In this document: piece by piece, positions 35,607-44,630 of the stretch
Position numbering within the stretch: the first letter of the stretch is position 1
Layout of the letters: every line of letters starts with the position of its first letter
Assembly: GCA_947306175.1 (NCBI GenBank)
Contig: CAMZFV010000008.1
Location: forward strand, 20,932-84,931
Source: an uncultured Prevotellaceae bacterium
Lineage (GTDB): Bacteria; Bacteroidota; Bacteroidia; Bacteroidales; Muribaculaceae
Reading direction: 5' to 3'
DNA: 64,000 nt
Notes under the pieces: generated by a model
Databases searched by the model: none
Seen by the model: only the letters and a program-made list of their open reading frames with translations
Told to the model about the DNA's origin: nothing
Program-made: the position numbers and the translations under genes

Positions 35607-35620
35607 CTAACGGTTGGTGC
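35478..35620. repeat. Long imperfect palindromic intergenic repeat, copy B
   Basis: It shares CATCATCCTCT, TTTCTTTTTTCAAACAACTT, GAACAACAATAAACAAC, CTATTAAGTTGTCT and TTGTTGTCTGAAA in the same order as copy A. The centre is CGGACAACA / TGTTGTCC. The last bases overlap the 3' end of the glycine-zipper gene. Confidence 0.75.
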
Positions 35621-36263
35621 GTAGCTGGAAGGAGCGCATGGTGTAGAGTTTGTCGCCGTCCGAGAAGCCGATGGAGAAATCGACTGAGCCACGTTTGAGT
35701 TTCCTGGTGGCGATGACCTCGCTCTGGTAGCGCACCGCCTTGCCAGGTGCTAATTCCTTGACGATGGCTGTGGGCGATAGGTAAATCTCCTTAGTGCCGC
35801 TCACGGTGATGACTGGGGCGATGTCATAAACGTAGTCGCGGCCCGTGTTGCGCATGATGAAAACGAGCTTAGCGTGCTCACCAGCATCCAGGGCGCGGTT
35901 GTTGTTCTCGTCAACGAAGCGAAGCTCCTCGATCTCGATGTTAACAAAGGGGCTGTAAGCGTTGTTCTGACGGTAATCGTCACGCTCGTATTCATAGTAG
36001 TAATCTGACGAGCGATAGTTGCCGTCATCGGTCTTGGGGGCGGTGGCGGCAGCACCAATGATGCCACCGATGGCCATACCGACCACAGTACCCATGTCAT
36101 GGCCGCGGGGGCCGTCGGCGATACCGCCAATGGCCGAACCAAATATGCCGCCAATCGACACGCCCGTCGTGGCGCCATAGAACTGGTTCATCGACTGGCA
36201 ACTGGATAACATCAAGGCAGATGCGATCAATCCCGCAAAAAGAGTTTTCTTGTTCATCTTCAC
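35607..36263 (-). CDS. Glycine-zipper lipoprotein
   Basis: 218 residues. Lipobox LMLSSC (Cys22) after a short signal peptide. Residues about 35-75 (GVSIGGIFGSAIGGIADG ... VGMAIGGIIGAAATAP) form a glycine-zipper membrane segment as in SlyB/OsmB-like proteins. The C-terminal 110 residues have VNIEIEELRFVDENNNRALDAGEHAKLVFIMRN, an immunoglobulin-like CARDB-type beta domain. Probably an envelope protein. Function unknown. Confidence 0.8.
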   Translation of the reverse strand: MKMNKKTLFAGLIASALMLSSCQSMNQFYGATTGVSIGGIFGSAIGGIADGPRGHDMGTVVGMAIGGIIGAAATAPKTDDGNYRSSDYYYEYERDDYRQNNAYSPFVNIEIEELRFVDENNNRALDAGEHAKLVFIMRNTGRDYVYDIAPVITVSGTKEIYLSPTAIVKELAPGKAVRYQSEVIATRKLKRGSVDFSIGFSDGDKLYTMRSFQLRTNR

Positions 36264-36312
36264 TAACTTTTTAAACTTGGTTACACATTAGACGGGACTA
36301 AGCTCCGCTGGT

Positions 36313-36750
36313 TTAATTGTCGGCAAGAATTGTGCCAAGTTCATCGGGATCACAAGAGAGGAAATAGGACTCCTTGCTGCTACGGGGTCTGATGGCCAAC
36401 TTGAGCGGACGCCCTTCTTGAATCAAACGCTCAATCAGCAGCCGCCAGTTGTCACCATATTGTAACAAATGATTAACCCACAGCCGTCTGCCCTTCTCAT
36501 TATCGACTGCCAGCAAGGAGATGAAACCAATCAATGAAGCAGGTGTTCTCACCTCGACAAAGACGGTATCGTTATCCGAAACCATCACCTTGCTGATTGA
36601 CCAGCCATCGCTGAAGCAGGTATGGGGGCATTGCTCACTCAACTGCTCAATAAGGGTGTCAAGTCTCACCATTTCCTCCTCTTGGCCCAAGCCAATAAGA
36701 GGAAACAGCAGGAGTGTTGTCAAGCAGAAGAATTGTCGCAACTTACTCAT
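36313..36750 (-). CDS. Small exported protein of unknown function
   Basis: 145 residues from the ATG at 36750 (MSKLRQFFCLTTLLLFPLIGLGQ, a signal peptide). The frame is open further up but would lie inside the upstream gene. The mature part is about 122 residues of alpha/beta type with three Cys (CPHTC and a later C). No family recognised. The start overlaps the stop of the TerB-like gene by 8 bp (ATGAGTAA), so translation is probably coupled. Confidence 0.65.
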   Translation of the reverse strand: MSKLRQFFCLTTLLLFPLIGLGQEEEMVRLDTLIEQLSEQCPHTCFSDGWSISKVMVSDNDTVFVEVRTPASLIGFISLLAVDNEKGRRLWVNHLLQYGDNWRLLIERLIQEGRPLKLAIRPRSSKESYFLSCDPDELGTILADN

Positions 36751-37141
36751 CGCAGGGAGTTTCCTCGGCATCGAGCTGGTCAACGATGCCAGCAATCATT
36801 CCGTCAACGATAGAGCTACGGTAGCCCAGCGCTATAGCGTATAACTTGCAGATCGTCATCTCGCGCTCGTCGAGCTCGCCATCAATCATCATCATGGCAA
36901 CCATATCACGCAGGTATTCAAGTTTGGTATCCTCGTCCTCGGGCAGGGTGATGGGCACACTGTCAGGATCATCGATAACCTTGTTGAACTCCTCGGGCGT
37001 GAGTTTCTCACGTGATGCCACAGCCAGTAATATCGCCAGCTCCGAGTCGGTCATTTTCTCATCGGCCGAAGCGAGCATCACGAGGTTCTTGAGTTGGCCC
37101 AGACGCTGCTGGTCCTTCTTGTTGTCATTTTCCATACCCAT
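36743..37141 (-). CDS. TerB-like family protein
   Basis: 132 residues, all-helical and acidic. LGQLKNLVMLASADEKMTDSELAILLAVASR and DMVAMMMIDGELDEREMTICKLYAIALG give two helical pairs with the conserved A-D-x-x and D-G-x-x-D/E-x-E positions of TerB/DjlA-type domains, thought to bind metal or membranes. A start two codons later is possible. A minus-strand TACCTTTG box lies at 37169-37176. It shares the upstream gap with the divergent TPR gene. Confidence 0.75.
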   Translation of the reverse strand: MGMENDNKKDQQRLGQLKNLVMLASADEKMTDSELAILLAVASREKLTPEEFNKVIDDPDSVPITLPEDEDTKLEYLRDMVAMMMIDGELDEREMTICKLYAIALGYRSSIVDGMIAGIVDQLDAEETPCDE

Positions 37142-37227
37142 AAATAATTACTAGTAATTTATTTTTGGCAAAGGTAATGTATTTTTCATGAAGTTGGTGT
37201 AATTTTGCGGCATAAAACTCAAACAAG

Positions 37228-37512
37228 ATGAAAACCATACAGGAAATCAAGGATATGCTCTCCCGCAGTGAGGGCGAACAGGCGCTGAACGCCGCTAACG
37301 AAATCGTTGAAAACAAGGGCGTTTCCAGAGAGACGCTCGCCAATGCCTATTACCTGCGCGGCAACGCCTACCGCCAGCAGGGCAACGTGCGCATGGCACT
37401 CAACAGCTACCTCGAAGCCATGGAAATCGATCCCGACGGCCCTGCCGCCGAAGCCTACCGCCACCTGCAGGAACTCCTCGCCTACTACCACAAGGACTAC
37501 TACAACCCTTGA
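37228..37512 (+). CDS. Small TPR-like protein
   Basis: 94 residues: two TPR units (SEGEQALNAANEIVENKG and ETLANAYYLRGNAYRQQGNVRMALNSYLEAMEIDP) and a short helical tail. There is no signal peptide, so it is cytoplasmic. A TAATTTTG -7 box sits at 37200-37207. Its last codons overlap the stop of the convergent sirtuin gene by 13 bp. A binding adaptor is likely. The partner is unknown. Confidence 0.75.
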   Translation: MKTIQEIKDMLSRSEGEQALNAANEIVENKGVSRETLANAYYLRGNAYRQQGNVRMALNSYLEAMEIDPDGPAAEAYRHLQELLAYYHKDYYNP

Positions 37513-38207
37513 TTGTCAAACAGTTTTTCTTTCAGGATGTCGATGCCGGCGACAGCGGTTGTCTTGATGTGTTCAAAACCATGCGTGAGCGATGAGTCAA
37601 AGTTTCCGGGATCGATTATGTAACATGGGCTTTCCCTAGGTACATATTTCACCAAGTTGGCAGCCGGATATACTACCAGGGAGGTTCCGATGACAATAAA
37701 AATGTCTGCCTCCTCCACAATCTTGGCTGCTTTGGGCATATTGGGCACACTTTCACCAAAGAAAACGATGAACGGCCTCAGTTGGGATCCATCGGCTGCT
37801 TTGTCGCCAATCCGAATCGGTTGATCGAGCGGCAACTCCTTGATGCATTTAGGGTCATTGGGGTTCATTGAGCCCGTTACCTTTCTCAACTCGCCATGCA
37901 GGTGCAGGACATTAGTGCTGCCAGCTCTCTCGTGTAGGTCATCCACATTCTGGGTAATGATGGAGACCTTAAATACTTTTTCCAGCTCAGAGAGCACATG
38001 ATGGGCATGATTGGGTTGGACGGTAAGCAGATTATTCCGCCTGTCGTTATAAAACGCCAACACCTTGCTCCGATCCCTGCGGTAGCCCTGTATGCTCGCC
38101 AACTCCATGACATCATACTGTTGCCAAAGTCCGTCACTGTCGCGAAAGGTACTCAATCCGCTCTCTGCTGAGACTCCTGCTCCTGTCAACACCACTAAAT
38201 GCTTCAT
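37500..38207 (-). CDS. cobB: NAD-dependent protein deacylase, sirtuin (Sir2) family
   Basis: 235 residues, a Rossmann sirtuin with GAGVSAESG (9-17), TQNVDDLHERAG (85-96), the catalytic His104 in HLHGEL, and GTSLVVYPAANLV. Tyr53/Arg56 in FYNDRR is the acyl-selective pair of class III sirtuins (desuccinylase/demalonylase such as SIRT5 and CobB). The two Cys pairs that bind zinc in most sirtuins are missing: the zinc-module stretch has one Cys. It lies 15 bp after the metallo-hydrolase gene, in the operon hflX-hydrolase-sirtuin. Confidence 0.9.
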   Translation of the reverse strand: MKHLVVLTGAGVSAESGLSTFRDSDGLWQQYDVMELASIQGYRRDRSKVLAFYNDRRNNLLTVQPNHAHHVLSELEKVFKVSIITQNVDDLHERAGSTNVLHLHGELRKVTGSMNPNDPKCIKELPLDQPIRIGDKAADGSQLRPFIVFFGESVPNMPKAAKIVEEADIFIVIGTSLVVYPAANLVKYVPRESPCYIIDPGNFDSSLTHGFEHIKTTAVAGIDILKEKLFDNQGL

Positions 38208-38222
38208 TGGGTCTCAATATTA

Positions 38223-38879
38223 CTATATATACTTCTTGATGAAAGGGTTGTTTTTCTTCTCGTGGCCCATGGTAGATTCCAAGTCGTGGCCGGGCCAAAT
38301 GGTACAATCGTCTGGGAGGCGCTCAGCCAAAAATTTCAAGCTGTCCATCATGTCCTGAATCCACCCGAACAACAAATCGGTGCGCCCGATATCTTCCCTG
38401 AAAAGCGTGTCACCTGTAAACGCATCACCTTCCTGCTCACAATAGTAAACGACACTGCCTGGGGAATGGCCCGGGGTGTGAAGGGTGATGAGTTCATGGT
38501 TTCCAAAGCGGATAATCTCGTTATCGTCCAGATAGTGTTCAGGCATGACAATATCGTGTTTGAACCCATCCTTGCCATAAACCTCTTCGATTCTCGATTC
38601 AATGCGGTCCATCCACAATTTGTCCCTATGATGAACCTCAGGCAACAAGCCGTACTCGTCACGCACTAGGTCACAAGACAGCAAGTGGTCCCAATGGCCG
38701 TGGGTCAAGAGGCATCTGACGGGTTTCAATTGCTCCCTGCGGATATGATTGCACAACCATCCCCGCTCTTTCCTCGTCTGGGCACATGGATCAATGATAA
38801 CACATTCCCCAGTGTCATCACTCACCACATAGCAGTTGGTCCGGAGCATATTGTATGTAAATCTCGTAACCTTAATCAT
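38223..38879 (-). CDS. Metallo-beta-lactamase-fold hydrolase (glyoxalase II-like)
   Basis: 218 residues from the ATG at 38879 (MIKVTRFTYNMLRTNCYVV). The longer open frame upstream reads into hflX and lacks protein character. The metal motif is His60-x-His62-x-Asp64-His65 (THGHWDH), with later ligands in LHTPGHSPGS, TGDTLF and WPGHD. These fit the hydroxyacylglutathione hydrolase-like group with two metals. The substrate is not known. It lies 22 bp after hflX. Confidence 0.88.
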   Translation of the reverse strand: MIKVTRFTYNMLRTNCYVVSDDTGECVIIDPCAQTRKERGWLCNHIRREQLKPVRCLLTHGHWDHLLSCDLVRDEYGLLPEVHHRDKLWMDRIESRIEEVYGKDGFKHDIVMPEHYLDDNEIIRFGNHELITLHTPGHSPGSVVYYCEQEGDAFTGDTLFREDIGRTDLLFGWIQDMMDSLKFLAERLPDDCTIWPGHDLESTMGHEKKNNPFIKKYI

Positions 38880-38901
38880 GCCTAGAAACGTCTGAGCACT
38901 G

Positions 38902-40140
38902 TTATTCGGTGAGGTCATCGTAGGTCTGGAAGAGGAAGTCGTTGTAAGGGAAACGGGCGGTGTGGACGGCTTTGGCTTTGTTATACAACAATTTCTTAAG
39001 GGCGTCAATGTTCTGCTGCTTCTTGGCGCTGATGAAGACGCAGTTCTCTCCCATACGTGCCATCCAGGTCTCTTGCAGTTCCTCGAGGGGGATATTCTCG
39101 CGCAGGCGCGGTGTCAAGTCGTCCTCGTCCTTGGGGACATGGGTGAACTGGTCAATCTTGTTAAAGACCATGATCATCTCCTTGTCACCGGCGTCGCACA
39201 CCTCCTGCAGGGTGCGGTTCACCACCTCGATCTGCTCCTCGAACTGGGGATGCGAGATGTCCACGACATGGACAAGGATGTCGCTGTCACGCACCTCATC
39301 GAGAGTGCTCTTGAAAGATTCAACGAGGTGAGTAGGCAACTTGCGGATAAAGCCGACAGTATCGGTGAGCAGGAAAGGCAAATTAGAAATGACCACCTTA
39401 CGCACGGTAGTGTCGAGGGTGGCAAAGAGTTTGTTCTCGGCAAAGACCTCGCTCTTGCTCAACACGTTCATCAGGGTGGATTTACCCACGTTGGTATAGC
39501 CCACGAGAGCGATGCGGGTGAGTTTGCCGCGGTTCTTGCGCTGGGTGACCTTCTGCTTGTCGAGTTGGGCAAGTTTCTCCTTGAGCAGAGCGATTTTGGT
39601 CTTGACGATACGGCGGTCGGTCTCGATCTGGGTCTCACCAGGGCCACGCATACCGATACCGCCTCGCTGACGCTCCAAGTGGGTCCACATACCCGTCAGT
39701 CGTGGCAGCAGGTACTGGTACTGCGCCAGTTCGACCTGCATCTTCGCACTAGCGGTCTGGGCCCGCTTGGCGAAGATGTCGAGGATGAGGCTCGTGCGAT
39801 CGAGCGTCTTGACCTTGACAGCCTTCTCGATAAAGGCAATCTGCTTGGGCGTGAGGTCGTCGTCGAAGATGACGAGGCTGATGTCGTTCTCCTCGACAAA
39901 GGCGACAATCTCCTCAAGTTTGCCCTTGCCGACGTAGGACGTGCTGTTAGGGCCGTCACAGCGTTGCAGGAAGGTGCGCACGGTGACAGCGCCAGCCGTC
40001 TCGGCCAGGAATTCGAGTTCATCGAGGTACTCCTTGGTCTTGGCCTCGCCCTGCTGGGGTGTAATCAGTCCTACGAGAATCGCGCGTTCCTCTTTTACAT
40101 CAATATCGTTAATGCGTTTGCTATCGTCAATAAGTCCCAT
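38902..40140 (-). CDS. hflX: Ribosome-associated GTPase HflX
   Basis: 412 residues from the ATG at 40140 (MGLIDDSKRINDIDVKEERAI). The earlier ATG at 40170 lies in the predicted -7 box (TAATTTTG, 40175-40168), so it is excluded. N-terminal HflX domain, RGGIGMRGPGETQIETDRR, then the G domain with GYTNVGKSTLMN (G1), LLTDTVGFIRKLP (G3) and FNKID (G4). HflX splits stalled 70S ribosomes. It leads a three-gene operon with the hydrolase and the sirtuin. Confidence 0.94.
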   Translation of the reverse strand: MGLIDDSKRINDIDVKEERAILVGLITPQQGEAKTKEYLDELEFLAETAGAVTVRTFLQRCDGPNSTSYVGKGKLEEIVAFVEENDISLVIFDDDLTPKQIAFIEKAVKVKTLDRTSLILDIFAKRAQTASAKMQVELAQYQYLLPRLTGMWTHLERQRGGIGMRGPGETQIETDRRIVKTKIALLKEKLAQLDKQKVTQRKNRGKLTRIALVGYTNVGKSTLMNVLSKSEVFAENKLFATLDTTVRKVVISNLPFLLTDTVGFIRKLPTHLVESFKSTLDEVRDSDILVHVVDISHPQFEEQIEVVNRTLQEVCDAGDKEMIMVFNKIDQFTHVPKDEDDLTPRLRENIPLEELQETWMARMGENCVFISAKKQQNIDALKKLLYNKAKAVHTARFPYNDFLFQTYDDLTE

Positions 40141-40239
40141 AGAATCACATGTTTTTATTCTATGGTGCAAAATTACTAAAAAATTGCGGTTTTTGGATAA
40201 ATTAGGCGGCGTCTCAACATAAAAAAAGAATGAATTCTT

Positions 40240-40270
40240 TTTGTTCTGTATTCGACTTGCACTAATTTTG
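40240..40270 (+). promoter_or_regulatory. Promoter of the GH92 gene
   Basis: -33 TTTG (40240-40243), 19 bp, -7 TAATTTTG (40263-40270). This supports the start at 40313. Confidence 0.75.
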
Positions 40271-40312
40271 TCACCACGAAATGTGAGAAACCAACTGCTA
40301 CGCTATCGATAT

Positions 40313-42541
40313 ATGAAACAGACTATCTTACTCTTAGCCCTATGGAGCACATTGCTGCTCCAAGCCACCACAACCGATTACACCCAATATGTCAATCCGT
40401 TTATCGGCACGCAGACCGATGCCACCGGCGCCTTGAGCGGCAGCACGTTCCCCGGAGCCACGATGCCACAGGGAATGGTGCAGGTGAGTCCCGACACCGA
40501 ACAGATGGTGACCTGGGATCCCTGCTCTGGCTATGACTACAACCGTGACAGCATCTACGCCATCTCCCACACCCACTTGAGCGGCACGGGCTGTACTGAC
40601 CTGTTTGACATCTCGCTCATGCCAGTGACCTGGAATGTGACTCCAGAGTATCTGGCGACAGGCAACTTCGGGCAGACTTTTTCACACGAGCAAGAAGCGG
40701 CATGTCCAGGATACTATATGGTTGTACTTCAGGAAAGCGGAGTAAAAGCCGAGCTCAGCGCTACTACCCGTACTGGCATCCACCGCTATACTTTCCCCCA
40801 AGGGAAGCCGCAACAGGTCATTCTTGACCTCGACCACTCCACCTTTCGCGGCCAGGCCTATTATAGCGGGCGCCGCAGTTATGACATCATCCAAGCCCAG
40901 CTCCGCCTTGTCGATGACCACACGGTGGAAGGCTACCGCGTCATCACCGGCTGGGCCAAGCTGCGCAAAGTCTATTTCCGCGCCGAATTTTCCCGCCCCA
41001 TCACCGGGCACCTGCTCATGGACGGCACGCGCACAGTGGGTGAGGCCACGGTAATCAACGGACGTACGCTACGCTGCGCTTTGTCATTTGACTCAGCAGG
41101 CGAACGTGAACTGACGGTCAAGGTCGCCCTTTCGGCAGTCGATATCGACGGCGCACGTAGAAACCTTGCTGCCGAAGCTCCAGGCTGGGATTTTGACCTA
41201 TATGTCCGTCAAGCCCACGACGAGTGGCAGCGGCAACTGTCATGCATCGATATTGACGGCACAGATGAGCAAAAGCAGATCTTCTACACCGGACTCTACC
41301 ACGTGTTGTTGCAGCCCAACACCATGAGCGATGTCGATGGCCGATACATGGACACCAACTACGAGGTACGCCAGATGCCCAAGGGTCAGAGTTACCACTC
41401 CACATTCTCGCTGTGGGACACCTTCCGCGCAGCGCATCCGCTTTACCTCTTGCTTAAACCCGACCTGGCGGCACAGTTTGTGAACGACATGGTGCACCAT
41501 CACGACACCTATGGCTACCTGCCTATCTGGGACCTGTGGGGACAAGAGAACTACTGCATGATAGGCAACCATGCTATCCCGGTCATCGCCGACGCCATTC
41601 TCGCCGACCTGCCCGGCATTGATGTTGAGAAAGCCTATCGGGCGATGGTCGAGAGTAGCACAAGGCCGCACACCAACTCGCCGTTTGACCTGTGGGAAAA
41701 ACTGGGCTACATGCCCTGCAACAAGCAAGGATCTTCGGTTTCCATCACACTGGAGCAGGCATTTGACGACTGGTGCGTCGCTGCCGTTGCCGCGCGTCTG
41801 GGGCACAACGACGACTATCATCACTTTGCCCAGAGGGCGACTTACTATAAAAACCTGTATGATGAAAAAACGGGGTTCTTCAGAGCACGTGACGACAACG
41901 GACAATGGGCAGAGCCATTTGACCCGCTCAGCTATGAGGACAACAGCTTTATTGAGGGGAACGCCTGGCAATACCTGTGGTTTGTGCCTCATGCACCCGA
42001 GCAATTCATCGAGCTTATGGGTGGCAAGAAAGCATTTCTGAAAAAATTAGATGAGAATTTCAGCCTCACTACCGCCAACCGTGAGACTAACGGCAATGCC
42101 TCGGCGTTTATCGGCCAGTATGCCCACGGCAACGAACCCAGCCACCACACCGTCTATTTCTACAACTTCGCCGGTTGCCCTTGGCGCACTCAAGAACTGG
42201 TCAACCAAGTGCGCTCCGAATTCTATAATGCCACTCCAGCAGGCTATGCTGGCAACGATGACTGCGGACAGATGTCGGCGTGGTACATTTTCTCGGCATT
42301 AGGCTTCTATCCCTTCAATGCGGGCGCTGCCGAATATGTCACCGGCACGCCACTGTTCCAGCGTGCCACTCTGCACTTGGCTGGCGACAAGGAGTTTACC
42401 ATCACCCGCAAGGGCGACAAGGGTATATACGTCAAGGAAATCCGCCTCAACGGCAAGCGGCTACAGGGTTTCAAACTCAAGCATCAAGACATCATGGCGG
42501 GTGGAACGCTAGAATTTGTCATGAGTGAGAGGCGCCCCTAG
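40313..42541 (+). CDS. GH92 alpha-mannosidase (secreted)
   Basis: 742 residues from the ATG at 40313, which begins a signal peptide (MKQTILLLALWSTLLLQA). YVNPFIGT right after cleavage is the GH92 N-terminus. ATMPQGMVQVSPDT, ISHTHLSGTG, SLWDTFRAAHPL, GYLPIWDLWGQENYCMIGNH and NEPSHHTVYFYNFAG lead to GNDDCGQMSAWYIFSALGFYP, which holds the catalytic base Asp pair. GH92 enzymes are calcium-dependent inverting exo-alpha-mannosidases acting on N-glycan mannose. There is no SusC/D pair next to it. A lone secreted or surface enzyme is inferred. Confidence 0.94.
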   Translation: MKQTILLLALWSTLLLQATTTDYTQYVNPFIGTQTDATGALSGSTFPGATMPQGMVQVSPDTEQMVTWDPCSGYDYNRDSIYAISHTHLSGTGCTDLFDISLMPVTWNVTPEYLATGNFGQTFSHEQEAACPGYYMVVLQESGVKAELSATTRTGIHRYTFPQGKPQQVILDLDHSTFRGQAYYSGRRSYDIIQAQLRLVDDHTVEGYRVITGWAKLRKVYFRAEFSRPITGHLLMDGTRTVGEATVINGRTLRCALSFDSAGERELTVKVALSAVDIDGARRNLAAEAPGWDFDLYVRQAHDEWQRQLSCIDIDGTDEQKQIFYTGLYHVLLQPNTMSDVDGRYMDTNYEVRQMPKGQSYHSTFSLWDTFRAAHPLYLLLKPDLAAQFVNDMVHHHDTYGYLPIWDLWGQENYCMIGNHAIPVIADAILADLPGIDVEKAYRAMVESSTRPHTNSPFDLWEKLGYMPCNKQGSSVSITLEQAFDDWCVAAVAARLGHNDDYHHFAQRATYYKNLYDEKTGFFRARDDNGQWAEPFDPLSYEDNSFIEGNAWQYLWFVPHAPEQFIELMGGKKAFLKKLDENFSLTTANRETNGNASAFIGQYAHGNEPSHHTVYFYNFAGCPWRTQELVNQVRSEFYNATPAGYAGNDDCGQMSAWYIFSALGFYPFNAGAAEYVTGTPLFQRATLHLAGDKEFTITRKGDKGIYVKEIRLNGKRLQGFKLKHQDIMAGGTLEFVMSERRP

Positions 42542-42562
42542 GCTTTCGTTATCCTTAGTTTT

Positions 42563-43900
42563 TTATACCGTAGGTATTGAGATACCGTCGAGTTGGCGGT
42601 AGAGGTTGAGGGCATACACATCGGTCATTGCGCTGATGTGGTCGAGTACCGCCTGTACCTGCTCAAACAGCGTCGGGGCATGCACATCATATTGCTGCGG
42701 GAATTTGTTCATCAGCAGCTGTGAGTAATTGCGTTCGGGGTGCATGACCGCCTCAATGAGTTTCTCCAGCAAGAGATTGATAATGCGATTACCCGCCAAG
42801 TCCACATCCACAACATAGCCAGCCCGATAGAGCCGCTCCATCGCCAGTTCACTGCAAGCCTGATAGGCGTTGGCAGGCAGCGGGTCGATGCAGTCGATGA
42901 GGCCACCTTCAAAGCGGCCCTCCATGATTTCGTCCTCATGGGCGGCAAAGGCGGCGGCACACTGCTCCACTAGCAAGCCCACTATGCAGGAACGCAGATA
43001 GGCAATCTTCTCGTTAGGGTCAGCTACACGCGCCATGTGCTCGCGCAGGTGCTCCTGACGACCCTCAGTAAAGAAACCCAACAATAGGTCGATGGTCTCT
43101 TCGGTGCCGATTATCCTGAGTTTGTGACCGTCCTCGATATCCATGATCTGGTAACAGATATCGTCAGCCGCCTCGACGATATAGACGAGCGGATGACGGC
43201 TGTAGCGGTCCTCCTCAAGGCGGATAAGGCCCAACTCATCGGCAATGCGCTTGAAGATGTCCTTCTCGGTAGTGAAGAAGCCGAACTTGCCCTTCTTTCC
43301 GGCATGCATCGATGAATAAGGGTATTTCACAATTGATGCCAGCGTGGAGTAGGTCATGGCGAAGCCGCCGGGACGACGCCCGTTGAACTGGTGGACGAGT
43401 GTGCGGAACGAGTTGGCGTTGCCCTCAAAGTGGATGAGGTCGTTCCACTGCTCAACCGTGAATTTATCCTTGAATTCCAGACCTTTGCCCTCGCTAAAGT
43501 AAGCCCCGATTGTCTTCTCACCCGAATGACCGAACGGTGGGTTGCCCAGGTCATGCGCCAGGCAGGCGGCAGCGACGATTTCGCCGATGTCACGCAGTTT
43601 CTCCACCCATGGTTCATCCTTATACCGCGGCAAAAGTCGCATAACAATCTCGCGCGCCATCGACTTGCCCACGCTCGACACTTCAAGGCTGTGCGTCAGT
43701 CGGTTGTGCACAAAGATGCTGTCGGGCAACGGAAACACTTGAGTCTTGTTCTGCAGACGGCGGAATGGCGAGGAGAACACTAGGCGGTCATAGTCGCGCT
43801 CAAAGTCGCTGCGCACCCCACCCTTTTCGTCATGATAATGCTCCAGCCCCAGCCGTTTATCCGAAATCAATCGGTCCCAATTCATACGTTGAGTAGTCAT
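42563..43900 (-). CDS. dgt: Deoxyguanosinetriphosphate triphosphohydrolase (HD superfamily)
   Basis: 445 residues. His70 (NRLTHSLEV), His116-Asp117 (CLAHDLGNPPFGHSGE) and a later Asp (VEAADDICYQIMD) are the metal-binding HD ligands of dGTPases. The N-terminal SPFRRLQNKTQVFPLP is the family signature. It hydrolyses dGTP (and often other dNTPs) to the nucleoside and triphosphate. It is convergent with the GH92 gene 21 bp away and divergent from dut, so two nucleotide-pool enzymes share one intergenic region. Confidence 0.93.
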   Translation of the reverse strand: MTTQRMNWDRLISDKRLGLEHYHDEKGGVRSDFERDYDRLVFSSPFRRLQNKTQVFPLPDSIFVHNRLTHSLEVSSVGKSMAREIVMRLLPRYKDEPWVEKLRDIGEIVAAACLAHDLGNPPFGHSGEKTIGAYFSEGKGLEFKDKFTVEQWNDLIHFEGNANSFRTLVHQFNGRRPGGFAMTYSTLASIVKYPYSSMHAGKKGKFGFFTTEKDIFKRIADELGLIRLEEDRYSRHPLVYIVEAADDICYQIMDIEDGHKLRIIGTEETIDLLLGFFTEGRQEHLREHMARVADPNEKIAYLRSCIVGLLVEQCAAAFAAHEDEIMEGRFEGGLIDCIDPLPANAYQACSELAMERLYRAGYVVDVDLAGNRIINLLLEKLIEAVMHPERNYSQLLMNKFPQQYDVHAPTLFEQVQAVLDHISAMTDVYALNLYRQLDGISIPTV

Positions 43901-43916
43901 ATTCTTGAATTTTGCA

Positions 43917-43948
43917 CAAAGTTACGCTTTTCTGCCTAATGGAGCAAA
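43917..43948 (-). promoter_or_regulatory. Promoter of dgt
   Basis: On the minus strand, -33 TTTG (43948-43945), 20 bp, -7 TAACTTTG (43924-43917). Confidence 0.75.
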
Positions 43949-44122
43949 AAAACTTAAGAATACCCCATAGAATCGACCAAATTTATCCGATCTGGATTAT
44001 CATATCATATACACGTCTTATTTATATCATTCCTGGGTATTCGTGTTCAAAAATATGGGGACAAATGTTATTGGTTCCCGTTTTTGATGTATTTTTGCAG
44101 ATTGTAACCAATGTTTTGGATT

Positions 44123-44566
44123 ATGGAGAAGATTAACGTGAAGATTGTGAACCGTGGGCCGCATGAGGTGCCGCAGTATGGGACGGCATTGAGCGCGGGG
44201 ATGGACTTGCGCGCCTGGCTGGAGGAGCCGCTGACGCTACAGCCGCTGCAACGTGCACTGGTACACACGGGTATCTATATCGCCCTGCCCGAGGGCTATG
44301 AGTGCCAAATCCGCCCCCGCAGCGGATTGGCACTGAAGCGTGGATTAACGGTGCTCAACACTCCTGGCACTATCGATGCGGACTATCGCGGCGAAGTGGG
44401 CGTTATTCTGGTGAACCTGAGCAATGAGCCACAGACCATCGAGAACGGCGAACGTATTTGCCAGATGGTGGTTGCCCGCCACAGCACCGTGGAGTGGACA
44501 GTAGTTGACGACCTCGACGAGACTGAGCGCGGCGCAGGAGGATTCGGGCACACGGGGACGAAGTAA
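44123..44566 (+). CDS. dut: dUTP diphosphatase
   Basis: 147 residues from the ATG at 44123 ([10 protein letters not shown]). The upstream ATG at 44111 is possible but adds only MFWI. All five trimeric-dUTPase motifs are present: [44 protein letters not shown] and the C-terminal [11 protein letters not shown]. It removes dUTP and provides dUMP. A TATTTTTG -7 box is at 44090-44097. It is followed by a TPR gene and a DUF4292 gene on the same strand. Confidence 0.96.
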   Translation: MEKINVKIVNRGPHEVPQYGTALSAGMDLRAWLEEPLTLQPLQRALVHTGIYIALPEGYECQIRPRSGLALKRGLTVLNTPGTIDADYRGEVGVILVNLSNEPQTIENGERICQMVVARHSTVEWTVVDDLDETERGAGGFGHTGTK

Positions 44567-44630
44567 ACGACACTATAGATTCTATAGACCCTATAGATAC
44601 TATAGATCAAATTATAACGCAAGGAGAACA

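Noticed and set aside
38962..40179. 405-codon plus-strand open frame
   Set aside because: Antisense of hflX, which has all GTPase motifs. Low-complexity Leu/Asp/Val composition is typical of a reverse frame.
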